From contig CBDCMR010000004.1 in NCBI GenBank assembly GCA_965219035.1, positions 1,426,001-1,490,000 on the forward strand: DNA of 64,000 nt. The letters run 5' to 3'. The position numbers and the translations under genes were made by a program. Under the pieces are notes generated by a model. That model did no database searches and was not told where the DNA came from. It saw nothing but the letters and a program-made list of their open reading frames with translations. This DNA comes from CBDCKN01 sp965219035 (GTDB taxonomy: Bacteria > Gemmatimonadota > Gemmatimonadetes > Longimicrobiales > Gaopeijiaceae). Of this stretch, positions 24,553 through 33,305 are shown one piece after another; positions within the stretch are counted from its first letter, which is position 1, and every line of letters starts with the position of its first letter.

Positions 24553-25494
24553 GTGACGCTGTCACGCCGGGCGTTTCTGGGCTCTGCCCTCCTCGCGGCC
24601 GGTGCGTCGCGTCACCTCTTTCGGCAAGCGGAGCCCTATGTGCTCGTCCTGGGTGTGGTTCAGGACGGCGGGCTGCCGCAGGCGGGGTGCTATAGCGAGC
24701 GGTGCGAGCGGGCCCGTTCGGAGCCACCTCGCTACGTAGCCTCCCTCGCCCTCGTCTTCCCCGCGGCGCAGCGCTTCTATCTGGTGGATGCCTCGCCAAA
24801 TCTCGTTCCACAGATGGATCTCATCGAGGAGCCTGCCTTCCGTGAGCGGGCGAACCGACGTGACCCGTTCGACGGCATCTTCCTGACGCACGGTCACATG
24901 GGGCACTACCTGGGCCTCGCCCTTCTGGGCCGGGAGGGCCTGGCCATCAAGCCCACCCCCTGCTACTGCTCGCCCGCCATGGAGCGCCTCCTCACCGAGA
25001 ACGCCCCGTGGAGCCTGCTGGTGGATGAGGGCCGGCTCGACTTCCCCCGCATTCCCATGGACCGTTGGACCAACGTGGACGGGCTCTTCGACGTCCGGAT
25101 GGTGCCCGTGCCCCATCGCCCGGAGTTCTCGGACACCGTGGGGTACATGTTCCGCGGACCTCGGCAAACCATCCTATACGTGCCGGACATCGATTCCTGG
25201 GAGGAGTGGGACCGGCCGGTGGTGGACGTCGTGGCGGGGGTGGATGTCGCCCTCATCGACGGGAGCTTCTATTCGAGCGATGAGGTGCCGGGCCGCAACA
25301 TCGAAGACATCCCCCACCCCCTCATCCCCCACAGCATGGACCTCCTGGCGGACGTGGCCGGGAGCCGGAGTCGGGTCGTCTTCATCCACTTGAACAACAC
25401 GAACCCGGCGCTGGACCGTGGCGGTCCCCAGGAACGGGAGATTCAGCAAAGGGGATTCGAGGTAGCGCGAGAGGGGCTTCGGATCCCGCTGTAG
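24553..25494 (+). CDS. PqqB-like metallo-beta-lactamase-fold hydrolase, exported
   Basis: This 313-residue protein has a twin-arginine-type leader (LSRRAFLGSALLAAGA), then VLGVVQDGGLPQAGC and C at about residues 32-53, resembling PqqB and its exported relatives. The metal motif is LTHGHMGHYLG, where the Asp of the classic HxHxDH is Gly. This variant occurs in the family, so metal content is uncertain. Later landmarks are PVPHRPEFSDTVGYMF, ALIDGSFYS and FIHLNNTNP. The start is a GTG at 24553. It is not in a pqq operon, so involvement in PQQ synthesis is not supported. It converges with pyrC. Confidence 0.8.
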   Translation: MTLSRRAFLGSALLAAGASRHLFRQAEPYVLVLGVVQDGGLPQAGCYSERCERARSEPPRYVASLALVFPAAQRFYLVDASPNLVPQMDLIEEPAFRERANRRDPFDGIFLTHGHMGHYLGLALLGREGLAIKPTPCYCSPAMERLLTENAPWSLLVDEGRLDFPRIPMDRWTNVDGLFDVRMVPVPHRPEFSDTVGYMFRGPRQTILYVPDIDSWEEWDRPVVDVVAGVDVALIDGSFYSSDEVPGRNIEDIPHPLIPHSMDLLADVAGSRSRVVFIHLNNTNPALDRGGPQEREIQQRGFEVAREGLRIPL

Positions 25495-25501
25495 GGCTTC
25501 T

Positions 25502-26791
25502 CTAGCCGTTCGACTGCCAGACGACCTCTCCCCCTACGATCGTGATCCGGGCGCGCCCGGTGAGCTCCCAACCGTGGAATGGCGTGTTTCGACTCTTCGA
25601 CAAGAAGGCCGCCCGATCCACCGTCCACGCCTCTTCCAGGTCGATGATGGTGACATCACCGACCGAGCCGCCGGACAGAGTGCCCCCCGGGAGGCCGAAG
25701 GCCCGCGCCGGGCCACAGCTCATGCGGTCGACCAGCGTGGGCAGGTCGATGACATCCTCGCCCACCACGTGGGTGAGACCCAATCCAAGGGACGTCTCGA
25801 GACCGACGATGCCGTTGGGGGCATCGTCGAAGGCCTGCTCCTTCTCGTCATAGTGGTGAGGCGCGTGGTCGGTGGCCAGGACGCAAAGGGTCCCGTCGGC
25901 CAGCCCCTGGCGGACTGCCTCGCGGTCGACGGCCGGGCGGAGGGGGGGATTCATCTTCGCATCGGTGTCGTAGCCCTCCACCGCCTCGTCCGTGAGAACG
26001 AGGTGGTGAGGCGACGCCTCGGCCGTGACGCTCACGCCTCGCGCCTTGGCCTGCCGGATCGCCTCCACGCCGTAGGCCGTGGACACGTGCTGGAGATGGA
26101 TACGGCCTCCCGTGAGCTCGGCCAGCAACAGGTCACGGACGATGTGGACGTCCTCGGAGGCGTTGGGCTTGCCTCTCAGGCCCAGCCTGGTCGATACCTG
26201 GCCCTCGTTCATGACCCCCTGCCCCGAGAGTCCCAAATCCTCCGGATGGTCCGCCACGGGCACGTCGAACGCCTGGGCGTATTCCATGGCCCGTCGCATA
26301 AGCCCGGAGTTCATGACCGGATTCCCATCGTCGGTGATGCCGACGGCTCCGGCCTCCACCATCTCTCCGATGGCGGCTAGCTGCCGTCCCTCTTGGCCCT
26401 GCGAGATGGCGCCGACAGGATAGACCCTGGCCGCTCGGGCAGCGGCTCCCTGGGCCAGAACGAAACCGACGCCGGCCAGGTCGTCGACCACAGGATCGGT
26501 GTTGGGCATGGCGCACACGGCGGTGAATCCACCGGCGGCCGCGGCCCTAGCTCCCGTGGCGATGGTCTCCTTGTGCTCCCCTCCAGGCTCCCGGAAGTGG
26601 ACGTGGACGTCGATGAGGCCGGGAGTGACGAGCAGACCCGACGCGTCGATCTCCTGCGCCCCCTTCGGGGCGTCGAGCCCCTCGCCCACGCCGGCGACCA
26701 GCCCGTCAACGACGAGGACATCTCTCCTGGCATCCAGGTCCTGGCTGGGGTCTAGCACCCGGCCGCCTCGTATCAGAAGGGGGCGACTCAC
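25502..26791 (-). CDS. pyrC: Dihydroorotase, class I
   Basis: The 429-residue amidohydrolase closes carbamoyl-aspartate to dihydroorotate, step three of UMP synthesis. Metal ligands are in DVHVHFREPG (about residue 60), HPEDLG and HLQHVSTAYG, with the catalytic Asp in LATDHAPHH. TNTDPVVD-type AMPNTDPVVDD follows the first motif. It matches the long class I form found beside pyrB. The ATG overlaps the pyrB stop (ATGA at 26788-26791). Confidence 0.94.
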   Translation of the reverse strand: MSRPLLIRGGRVLDPSQDLDARRDVLVVDGLVAGVGEGLDAPKGAQEIDASGLLVTPGLIDVHVHFREPGGEHKETIATGARAAAAGGFTAVCAMPNTDPVVDDLAGVGFVLAQGAAARAARVYPVGAISQGQEGRQLAAIGEMVEAGAVGITDDGNPVMNSGLMRRAMEYAQAFDVPVADHPEDLGLSGQGVMNEGQVSTRLGLRGKPNASEDVHIVRDLLLAELTGGRIHLQHVSTAYGVEAIRQAKARGVSVTAEASPHHLVLTDEAVEGYDTDAKMNPPLRPAVDREAVRQGLADGTLCVLATDHAPHHYDEKEQAFDDAPNGIVGLETSLGLGLTHVVGEDVIDLPTLVDRMSCGPARAFGLPGGTLSGGSVGDVTIIDLEEAWTVDRAAFLSKSRNTPFHGWELTGRARITIVGGEVVWQSNG

Positions 26792-27759
26792 CCCTCTCCA
26801 CCCTCCTTGGCGGCCTCGGCGGTATCGGGCTCGCCCCCGGCGAGCAGGTAGAGAACCGCCATACGGACCGCCACGCCGTTCGTCACCTGCTGGAGAATCA
26901 CCGAGTGCGGCCCGTCCGCGACATCACTGTCGATCTCCACGCCGCGGTTCATGGGGCCCGGGTGCATGATGAGCAGATCCTTGGGCGCCCGATCCAGGCG
27001 AGCCTGTGAGACCCCCCAAACCCGGTTGTACTCGCGCAGGCTCGGGAGGTATCCCCCCTCCATGCGCTCCAGCTGAAGACGAAGGACGTTCAGTACGTCC
27101 GCCCACTCGATGGCTTCTTCGATCCGCTGGAAGACCGTCACCCCGATATCGGAGATCCTCATGGGGAGCAGGGTCTTCGGTCCGCATACGGCCACCTCGG
27201 CCCCGAGCTTGACGAGCCCGTAGATGTTGGACCGGGCCACCCTCGAGTGCAGGATGTCTCCTACGATGCAGACCTTGAGGCCCTCGATCCGGCCCAGGTG
27301 GTCCCGGATCGTGAGCATGTCCAGAAGAGCCTGCGTGGGATGCTCATGGCTTCCGTCGCCGGCGTTGATGACCATGGAGGGAATTCGCTCTGCCAGGAAC
27401 TTGGCTGCGCCGGACGAGCCGTGGCGCATGACCACCATGTCGATCCTCATGGCCTCCAGGTTCCGAGCCGAGTCCACCAGGGTCTCGCCCTTCACCACCG
27501 AGGAGCCGCTCGACGAGATGTTCACCGTGTCGGCGCTCAGACGCTTCTCGGCGAACTCGAAGGAGACCCGGGTTCGAGTCGAAGGCTCGAAGAAGAGATT
27601 GACGATCGTCTTTCCGCGGAGGACCGGCACCTTCTTGATGCGCCGCTCGGAGATCTCTTTGAAGGGCTCCGCGGTGTCGAGAATGGTGAGAATCTGCTGA
27701 GAGGTGAGGTGCTCGAGGCCGACCAGGTCCTTGCCGATGGAAGAGGCCGTTCGATTCAT
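26788..27759 (-). CDS. pyrB: Aspartate carbamoyltransferase, catalytic chain
   Basis: The 323-residue enzyme condenses carbamoyl phosphate with aspartate. The carbamoyl-phosphate loop is FFEPSTRTRVSFE (about residues 56-68), with GDGSHEHPTQALLD and MHPGPMNRGVEI further on. The true start is the ATG at 27759, which overlaps the pyrR stop, because upstream residues are pyrR read in another phase. No regulatory chain gene (pyrI) is present, in keeping with PyrR-type control. Confidence 0.95.
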   Translation of the reverse strand: MNRTASSIGKDLVGLEHLTSQQILTILDTAEPFKEISERRIKKVPVLRGKTIVNLFFEPSTRTRVSFEFAEKRLSADTVNISSSGSSVVKGETLVDSARNLEAMRIDMVVMRHGSSGAAKFLAERIPSMVINAGDGSHEHPTQALLDMLTIRDHLGRIEGLKVCIVGDILHSRVARSNIYGLVKLGAEVAVCGPKTLLPMRISDIGVTVFQRIEEAIEWADVLNVLRLQLERMEGGYLPSLREYNRVWGVSQARLDRAPKDLLIMHPGPMNRGVEIDSDVADGPHSVILQQVTNGVAVRMAVLYLLAGGEPDTAEAAKEGGEG

Positions 27760-28289
27760 GCCGCCTCCGGTGACACCGGCACGATGTCCACCGCGAGCTT
27801 GCCGTCGAGCTCGGGCACGCTCACGTCCACGGTCTGGTCGGGGAGCACCGACACCGCCCGTCCCACGACATCCGGTTGAATCGGGATCTCGCGCCCGCCT
27901 CGATCGACCAGCACGCAGAGAAACACTCGCGACGGCCGTCCCCAATCCATGAGCTCGTTCAGGGCCGCCCGAATGGTGCGTCCGGTGAAGATGACGTCGT
28001 CCACGAGCACCACCGCACTCTCATCCACCCCGCCGGCTGGTAGGACGGACTCGCCCACCACCGGCCTGGGTCCGATGGCCATCAGGTCGTCCCGGTAGAG
28101 GGTGATGTCCAGGGTACCTACAGGCGGGGCCACGCCCTCTGCCCGCTCAACCTCGGCTTGGATTAGATGGGCGATCTGCACCCCGCGGCGCTGGATTCCC
28201 AGAAGGGCAAGATCGCTGGGTCCTTCATTCTGCTCGACGAGCTCGCGGGCCATCCGTGCGACGGCCCGCCGAACCGCCTGTTCGTCCAT
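27756..28289 (-). CDS. pyrR: PyrR bifunctional regulator / uracil phosphoribosyltransferase
   Basis: The 177-residue protein has the PRPP-binding motif VVLVDDVIFTGRTIRAAL (about residues 91-108) and LALLGIQRRGVQIA. PyrR senses UMP/UTP, controls pyr mRNA by attenuation in many bacteria, and has weak UPRTase activity. It leads a tight pyrR-pyrB-pyrC operon with 4-base overlaps. I could not identify a convincing anti-antiterminator in the short space to the divergent antiporter gene. Confidence 0.93.
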   Translation of the reverse strand: MDEQAVRRAVARMARELVEQNEGPSDLALLGIQRRGVQIAHLIQAEVERAEGVAPPVGTLDITLYRDDLMAIGPRPVVGESVLPAGGVDESAVVLVDDVIFTGRTIRAALNELMDWGRPSRVFLCVLVDRGGREIPIQPDVVGRAVSVLPDQTVDVSVPELDGKLAVDIVPVSPEAA

Positions 28290-28496
28290 GATCGAGACGT
28301 GCAGTGAAAGCTCCTGTCTAGAGGCCTATATGCGCCAATCCCCGAAGGCCGATCCCCGGTGGAGCCGGCCCCCGGGGTTCGTATTACGCGTCCAGGGCGC
28401 CGGAAGGTAGACAAGGTGCCAGGGCTTTACAAGGCAACGACGGCCGGGCATCATGAATGCCGTTTGACCACACCCAACACCGTTGAAACGGCCCCT

Positions 28497-30467
28497 ATGT
28501 GTCTGAGCTCCATATCCCGCCTCTTCCTGCTGGCGACCTCTCTCGCGGCGTTCGCGCCACAGGCCGCCCTCGGTCAGGAAGTGACCAATGCGCCAAAGGT
28601 GATCCTTAGCGGAGTGCCGTTCACACTCGACGTTGCGGGCGGAGGTGACATCTCTCTCGGGTATGAAGTCCGGGATGCCCAGGGGACGCTTCTGACCTCC
28701 GGGACCGTTGCCCCGAGAGAGACGGTGACGGCGACCGACTTGGTGGTTCCCGGTCGTGACGGGCTTCCGCTTACGGTCAGCATCGGTGACACCACCCACC
28801 AGATCGCACGGCCGTACGCCCCCGGTTGGTTTTCGCTCGTTCCACCCCTGGTCGCGATCCTCCTCGCACTGATCTTCCGAGAGGTCATCACGGCCCTTCT
28901 GGCGGGCATCTGGTTGGGCGCCCTGGCCGTGGCGGGCTATAACCCGCTCTCGGCGCTCTGGCGCACCATCGACACGTATGCGGTGCCGGCCCTGGGTGAT
29001 GTAGACGGGGGGCACACCCAGATCGTCGTCTTCTCCCTCCTGTTGGGGGGATTGGTTGGGGTGGTGGCCCGGAACGGCGGGACCCAGGGGATCGTCGACG
29101 CGGTGAGCCCCTTCGCGAGCACGAGCAGGCGTGGCAAGATCGCGACGTGGGTGGCAGGGCTGGCCATCTTCTTCGACGACTACGCCAACACGCTCATCGT
29201 CGGAAACACGATGCGGCCCATCACGGATCGTCTGAAGATCTCCAGGGAGAAGCTCGCCTACATCGTGGACTCCACCGCCGCCCCTGTAGCGGCCATGGTC
29301 CCCATCTCGACCTGGGTGGGATACGAGATCTCCCTCATCGCCGACGGCATGAGGATCGCTGCAGCACAGCCCGGCACGGATCCGGCGCTCATAGAGACAC
29401 TCTCGTCCGTCAGCCCGTTCGCGGTCTTCATCGCCACCATCCCTTATCTGTTCTATCCGCTTCTGGCTCTCGCCTTCGTGTTCATCACGTCCATCACCAA
29501 CCGCGACTTCGGACCCATGGCCGTAGCAGAGCGCCGGGCGGCCGCCGGCGACGGGCTCTACCGCTCGGGAGCACAGCTCGCGGTGGACACCTCGGACTCG
29601 CTCCTGCAGCCCGCAGAAGGGGTCGTCCCGCGGTGGTACAACGCGGCGATTCCCATAGTGACCGTGATCCTGGTGGTGTTGACCGGGCTCTACACGAGCG
29701 GGAGGGCCTCCGTGGGAGCCAACGCCCGTCTCATGGACATCTTCGGGGCCGCCGATCCCTTCGCCACGCTCCTGTGGGGTTCGTTCGCCGGCTGCTTCGT
29801 GGCCATCGTCCTCTCGGTCACCCAGCGGATCCTCTCCGTCAAGGAGTCTCTGGACGCCTGGCTGGCCGGCATGAAGGCGATGCTCATGGCGATGATCATC
29901 CTCACCATGGCGTGGTCACTGGGACAGGTCACCAACGATCTGGGGACTGCACAGTACCTCGCTCAGATCCTCAGCGACGCGCTTCCCATCGAGATCATCC
30001 CCATGCTGGTGTTCCTCACGGCTGCGTCCACGGCCTTCGCGACAGGAACCTCCTGGGCCACCATGGCCATCCTCATCCCGGTGGTGATCCCCCTTACCGT
30101 CAGCCTCGGAGGGGGCGAGGGATTCATGGTGGCCGGCGAATACTCGATCCTGCTCGCCGCCATCAGCTCGGTCCTGGCCGGAGCGATCTTCGGCGATCAC
30201 TGCTCGCCGATCTCGGACACGACGGTGCTCAGCTCCACGGCGGCGGCGTGCGATCACGTGGACCACGTAAAGACCCAGCTGCCGTACGCGCTACTCGTAG
30301 CGGCCCTGGGAATGGCCGTCGGTGACCTTGGAACGGCCCTGGGCCTCCCAGTCTGGGTCGCGCTGCTGCTGGGCGTCGGGATTCTGGTGGGTCTCCTCAG
30401 GCTTCTGGGGACCTCCGTAGTCGTCCGAGATACCGACCTCGACACGTATCCCCCTCTTGCCCGCTAG
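28497..30467 (+). CDS. NhaC-family Na+/H+ antiporter with exported N-terminal domain
   Basis: The ATG at 28497 gives a cleavable-looking signal (LFLLATSLAAFAPQAALGQE). An all-beta extracytoplasmic domain follows (about residues 30-110, VILSGVPFTLDVAGGG to VSIGDTTHQIA), then about ten to twelve membrane segments with NhaC/IT-superfamily landmarks: FFDDYANTLIVGNTMRP, STAAPVAAMVPISTWVGYEI, FATGTSWATMAILIPV and IFGDHCSPISDTTVLSSTAAACDHVDHV. Such proteins exchange Na+ or amino/organic acids for protons. The substrate is not certain. The fused beta domain is known in marine and Bacteroidota relatives. The frame runs further upstream to 28359 but without homology. Confidence 0.85.
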   Translation: MCLSSISRLFLLATSLAAFAPQAALGQEVTNAPKVILSGVPFTLDVAGGGDISLGYEVRDAQGTLLTSGTVAPRETVTATDLVVPGRDGLPLTVSIGDTTHQIARPYAPGWFSLVPPLVAILLALIFREVITALLAGIWLGALAVAGYNPLSALWRTIDTYAVPALGDVDGGHTQIVVFSLLLGGLVGVVARNGGTQGIVDAVSPFASTSRRGKIATWVAGLAIFFDDYANTLIVGNTMRPITDRLKISREKLAYIVDSTAAPVAAMVPISTWVGYEISLIADGMRIAAAQPGTDPALIETLSSVSPFAVFIATIPYLFYPLLALAFVFITSITNRDFGPMAVAERRAAAGDGLYRSGAQLAVDTSDSLLQPAEGVVPRWYNAAIPIVTVILVVLTGLYTSGRASVGANARLMDIFGAADPFATLLWGSFAGCFVAIVLSVTQRILSVKESLDAWLAGMKAMLMAMIILTMAWSLGQVTNDLGTAQYLAQILSDALPIEIIPMLVFLTAASTAFATGTSWATMAILIPVVIPLTVSLGGGEGFMVAGEYSILLAAISSVLAGAIFGDHCSPISDTTVLSSTAAACDHVDHVKTQLPYALLVAALGMAVGDLGTALGLPVWVALLLGVGILVGLLRLLGTSVVVRDTDLDTYPPLAR

Positions 30468-30475
30468 CTCGCACG

Positions 30476-30790
30476 GTGCCAACACCCCAATCCGCCTCGG
30501 CGCCCCGCGAGAGTTCTGATCACGGTTCGATTCTGAAGTTCGGGCTGGAGCTGGGCGCCGCCTCCCTGCTGGTGCTCTTTCTGGAGCTCGTCCTGATTCG
30601 GTGGTTGCCCACTCAGGTTCAGGTTCGTGTCCTACTTTCCCAATCTGGTCCTCATCGCGGCCTTCCTCGGCCTGGGGATCGGCGCGATCCGATCGGACCG
30701 GCGCTCGCTGCTCCCATAAATTGAGTATCCCGTCATGGCTCTCTTCGCCCTCACCACCCTGTGCTTCGTTCCCCTGGGCCAGTACGTAGG
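30476..30790 (+). pseudogene. N-terminal remnant of a multi-pass membrane protein (spermidine synthase-like)
   Basis: Reading from the GTG at 30476, LGAASLLVLFLELVLIRWLPTQV is split over two segments here: the hydrophobic LELVLIRWLPTQV, and after a one-base shift near 30622 FVSYFPNLVLIAAFLGLGIG. A stop at 30718 is followed in frame by VMALFALTTLCFVPLGQYV. The pattern (ELxLIRW, then a YFPNLxLIAAFLGLGIG helix) resembles the membrane part of spermidine synthase-like proteins. Two lesions and loss of everything after about 30790 make it a dead gene. Confidence 0.55.
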
Positions 30791-31142
30791 GACCTCAGAG
30801 TCCCCGCCGGTGGGCCTCCTCGAGGGTCAGAGCCAGCGGATCGAAGCCGGACCGCTGTCGAAGCGCCTCGGCTCGCGGCTCGATGCCGCCCGAGAAATAA
30901 CTGTCCGCCCTGCCGTGAACCTGGACCAACAACGTGTTGAGCCCGCGTCGGCGGCCCGGCGCACCATGGCTCGCACCGAGTCGGGTGCACGAGCGTGGTC
31001 CGCACCACCCAAAGACCCCGGTTGGCGGGAAGGGGGAGGGAGACCCTCGCGGAGCGAGCACCGAGGGGGCCCTCCGCTCCCGAACCGGGCACGTCGCCCG
31101 GGCGGAGCCTGTCAACGCCAGTGAGACACTCTTGGGAATTAA

Positions 31143-32196
31143 TTAGAGAGCAATCTCCTGTGTCGTGAGGGAGGGGGTTGGAGGATTGATCCAGACGGCC
31201 TCCGGGAGCGGTTTGGGCTTCGGCTCACCGGAGACGAAGCGGTCGGGATGAGCGGCCCAGGCCTCGCGTAGCACGGCCTCCCTGCCGGCGATGACCTGAT
31301 CGGCGTGACCGAAGTGGACCTGTTCGGGGGTCAGCATCGAGATGCCGCCATGGCGGTGCTCGGCATTGTACCAGCGGAAGAACGAGCGACAGAACATTTT
31401 GGCCTGGCCCTGATCCTCGAACCGTCCAGGAAACGAGGGATGGTACTTCAAGGTCTTGAACTGGGCCTCGGAGAACGGATTGTCATCCGACACCTGAGGT
31501 CGGCTCAGCGAGCGGGTCACCCCGAGATCGGCGAGGAGCTGAGCCGTGCATTGGCTCGTCATCGGAGCTCCTCGATCCGAGTGCAAGGTCAGGACCTGGG
31601 GCTGGACGCCATGCTTCAGGCAACTCTGCTGGATCAGGCGCCCGGCCAAGGCCGAGTTCTCCCGATCCGCCACCATCCATCCCACGATGTAGCGGCTGAA
31701 GATGTCCATGATGACGTAGAGGTAGAAGTAGCTCCACTTCCTCGGCCCCAGCAGCCGTGTGATATCCCAGGACCAGACCTGGCCCGGGCCCGTCGCCATC
31801 AACTCGGGTTTCTGGTATTCGGGATGACTCCGCTGCGCTCGGCGCTCTCGAACTGGCACTTGGGAGGCCAGAACGCGATACATCGTACGTTCGCTGCACA
31901 GCGTAGACGTCTTCGTCGAGCAGGGTCGCCACAACCTCGGCCGGGGACCGGTCCACGAATCGCTCCGAACACAGCGTGTCGAAGACCTTGTCTCGTTCCT
32001 TCTCGCTCAAGGCACGGGCTGGGGTCGGGCGGGGCTGCTGATGCCCGGTCGATGGCCTCCGACGACGATAGAACGTGGCTCGGGCGACCCTGAGCGCATC
32101 GCACGCGGGCTTTACCCCTACGTACGTGGCCAGCGCCTCGGCCGCCTTCACGAGTTCGTCCCGTCCTCGAGGCTCAATCCCAGCAGCCCTGCAACT
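31143..32196 (-). pseudogene. IS-a OrfB, single-base insertion (copy 3)
   Basis: An extra C at about 31902 (CACAGCGTAGAC versus CACAGGTAGAC in copy 1) shifts the frame in the segment encoding DEDVYLCSERTMYRV. All three catalytic acidic residues lie after the shift. The G GGA AAA slippery site (complement of 32196-32202) is intact. The copy should be unable to make active OrfAB, but it has both ends and may be mobilised by copy 1. A Ser/Asn difference (VADRENSALAG) also separates it from copy 1. Confidence 0.85.
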
Positions 32197-32600
32197 TTTC
32201 CCTGGACGTCGATGATCAGGCGCGCCTTCTCGAGTTCCTTCTCCAGGCGAGTGTTCTCGCGCTCCAGCTTGCGCACTTTCCCCTCCAGCGGATTCCGTTC
32301 GCTCGGCTTTCGACCTCGTCTCTTCGACAGCACTCTCAGCGACCCACTCCGCACCGCCTTGCGCCATGTCGTCAGGTGCGACGAGTACAAGCCCTCCCGT
32401 CGCAGGAGTCGCCCTACCTCTCCCGGCTCCGTGCACCGGTCCGCTTCTTCGACGACCCGCAGCTTGTACGACGGACTAAACCGTCGGCGCGTCGGCTTAT
32501 CTACCACCTCCGCGTCCGGAGCAGCTGCCGCGCTTCGCTTACCCTCCCAGGTTAGTGGGGCGATTCCATTCTCTTCCATTCTCTCTCGGTGTCCCAGCAT
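32148..32600 (-). CDS. IS-a OrfA (copy 3)
   Basis: This 150-residue OrfA is identical to that of copy 1, with helix-turn-helix and coiled coil. It is intact and could act as a transposition repressor, as free OrfA does in some IS3 elements. Confidence 0.85.
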   Translation of the reverse strand: MLGHRERMEENGIAPLTWEGKRSAAAAPDAEVVDKPTRRRFSPSYKLRVVEEADRCTEPGEVGRLLRREGLYSSHLTTWRKAVRSGSLRVLSKRRGRKPSERNPLEGKVRKLERENTRLEKELEKARLIIDVQGKVAGLLGLSLEDGTNS

Positions 32601-32754
32601 CCTCGGTTTCTCTGCCTTCGCCCTACTCTAATTCTTTACTCGTTCCGTGTCTCACCTAAGTTGGCAGAGAGGGGGGGGCCCCGCAGATCCCACGGTCTGG
32701 CAAGAGTCGCCCAACAGGATCGCGACGATCAACAGTCCGAGCGGCCGCACCCCG

Positions 32755-33300
32755 CTACCCACGTCGCGCACGGAAGAACTCCTCGAGCAGCATCCCACAG
32801 GCATCGGCCAGCACCTCCCCCGTCACCTCGATCACGTGATTTAGTCGCTCGTCCTGGAGCAGGTTACCGAGGCTTCCCACCATTCCGGCCTTGGGGTCAG
32901 ACGCTCCGAACACGAGGCGCGGAAGGCGAGAGAGGACCGATGCGCCGGCACACATGGCGCAGGGCTCCAGGGTAACGTAGAGGGTGCACTCCAGGAGCCT
33001 CCAGTCGCCGAGCCGCTCCGCAGCCTTGCGGAGCACCACGACCTCCGCGTGCGCAGTAGGGTCCTTGGCCGTGACGGTCAGGTTGTACCCTTCGGCCAGG
33101 AGGCGGCCGTCCCGGGTCAGCACCGCGCCCACAGGCACCTCCCCCTGCGAGCCGGCCACCCTGGCCATCTCCACGGCCCGGGCCATCCACATGGCGTCAC
33201 CGGGTTGAGGTGCGGTCCAGTCGACCACGGGGGGAGGCGTGAACTCGCTCAATGCTCGACTGCCGGAAGGTGGGTGCCCCGGGGAGATCCCGGCGGGCAC
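32755..33300 (-). CDS. tadA: tRNA-specific adenosine deaminase
   Basis: TadA converts A34 to inosine in tRNA-Arg(ACG). The zinc and catalytic motif is HAEVVVLR (about residues 84-91) with PCAMCAG (about 113-119), and the C-terminal helix has LLEEFFRARR. The GTG at 33300 follows the lexA-like stop by five bases but gives about 35 non-conserved residues. A later start such as ATG 33192 (MWMARAVEMARVAG) would match the usual family length. It is likely co-transcribed with the LexA-like gene. Confidence 0.93.
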   Translation of the reverse strand: MPAGISPGHPPSGSRALSEFTPPPVVDWTAPQPGDAMWMARAVEMARVAGSQGEVPVGAVLTRDGRLLAEGYNLTVTAKDPTAHAEVVVLRKAAERLGDWRLLECTLYVTLEPCAMCAGASVLSRLPRLVFGASDPKAGMVGSLGNLLQDERLNHVIEVTGEVLADACGMLLEEFFRARRG

Positions 33301-33305
33301 ATCCG

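Larger units (their letters stand above)
31103..32674 (-). mobile_element. IS-a copy 3 (IS3 family), full length but frameshifted
   Basis: It has the same ends as copy 1 (TGTCAACGCC inner repeat at 31110 and TGCCAAC to 32666, plus shared outer bases). It is one base longer than copy 1. GGG runs on both sides make the target duplication ambiguous. It lies inside the GHL10 lipoprotein gene. Confidence 0.85.
30795..32762 (-). pseudogene. GHL10-type glycoside hydrolase lipoprotein, split by IS-a and frameshifted
   Basis: Upstream of IS-a (32675-32762) a GTG at 32762 begins a signal peptide with lipobox (LLIVAILLGDSC). Downstream of IS-a (30795-31102), pieces in three frames read RGLWVVRTTLVHP, DSVRAMVRRAADAG and NTLLVQVHGRADSYF, then EPRAEALRQRSGFDPLALTLEEAHRRGL. 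Together these match the start of the GHL10/DUF187 (YddW-like) domain of secreted glycan hydrolases. Two frameshifts, the IS insertion and loss of the rest of the domain near 30795 inactivate it. Its GTG overlaps the tadA stop, so it was co-transcribed with tadA. Lipobox and domain pieces being one gene is an inference from order and strand. Confidence 0.6.
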
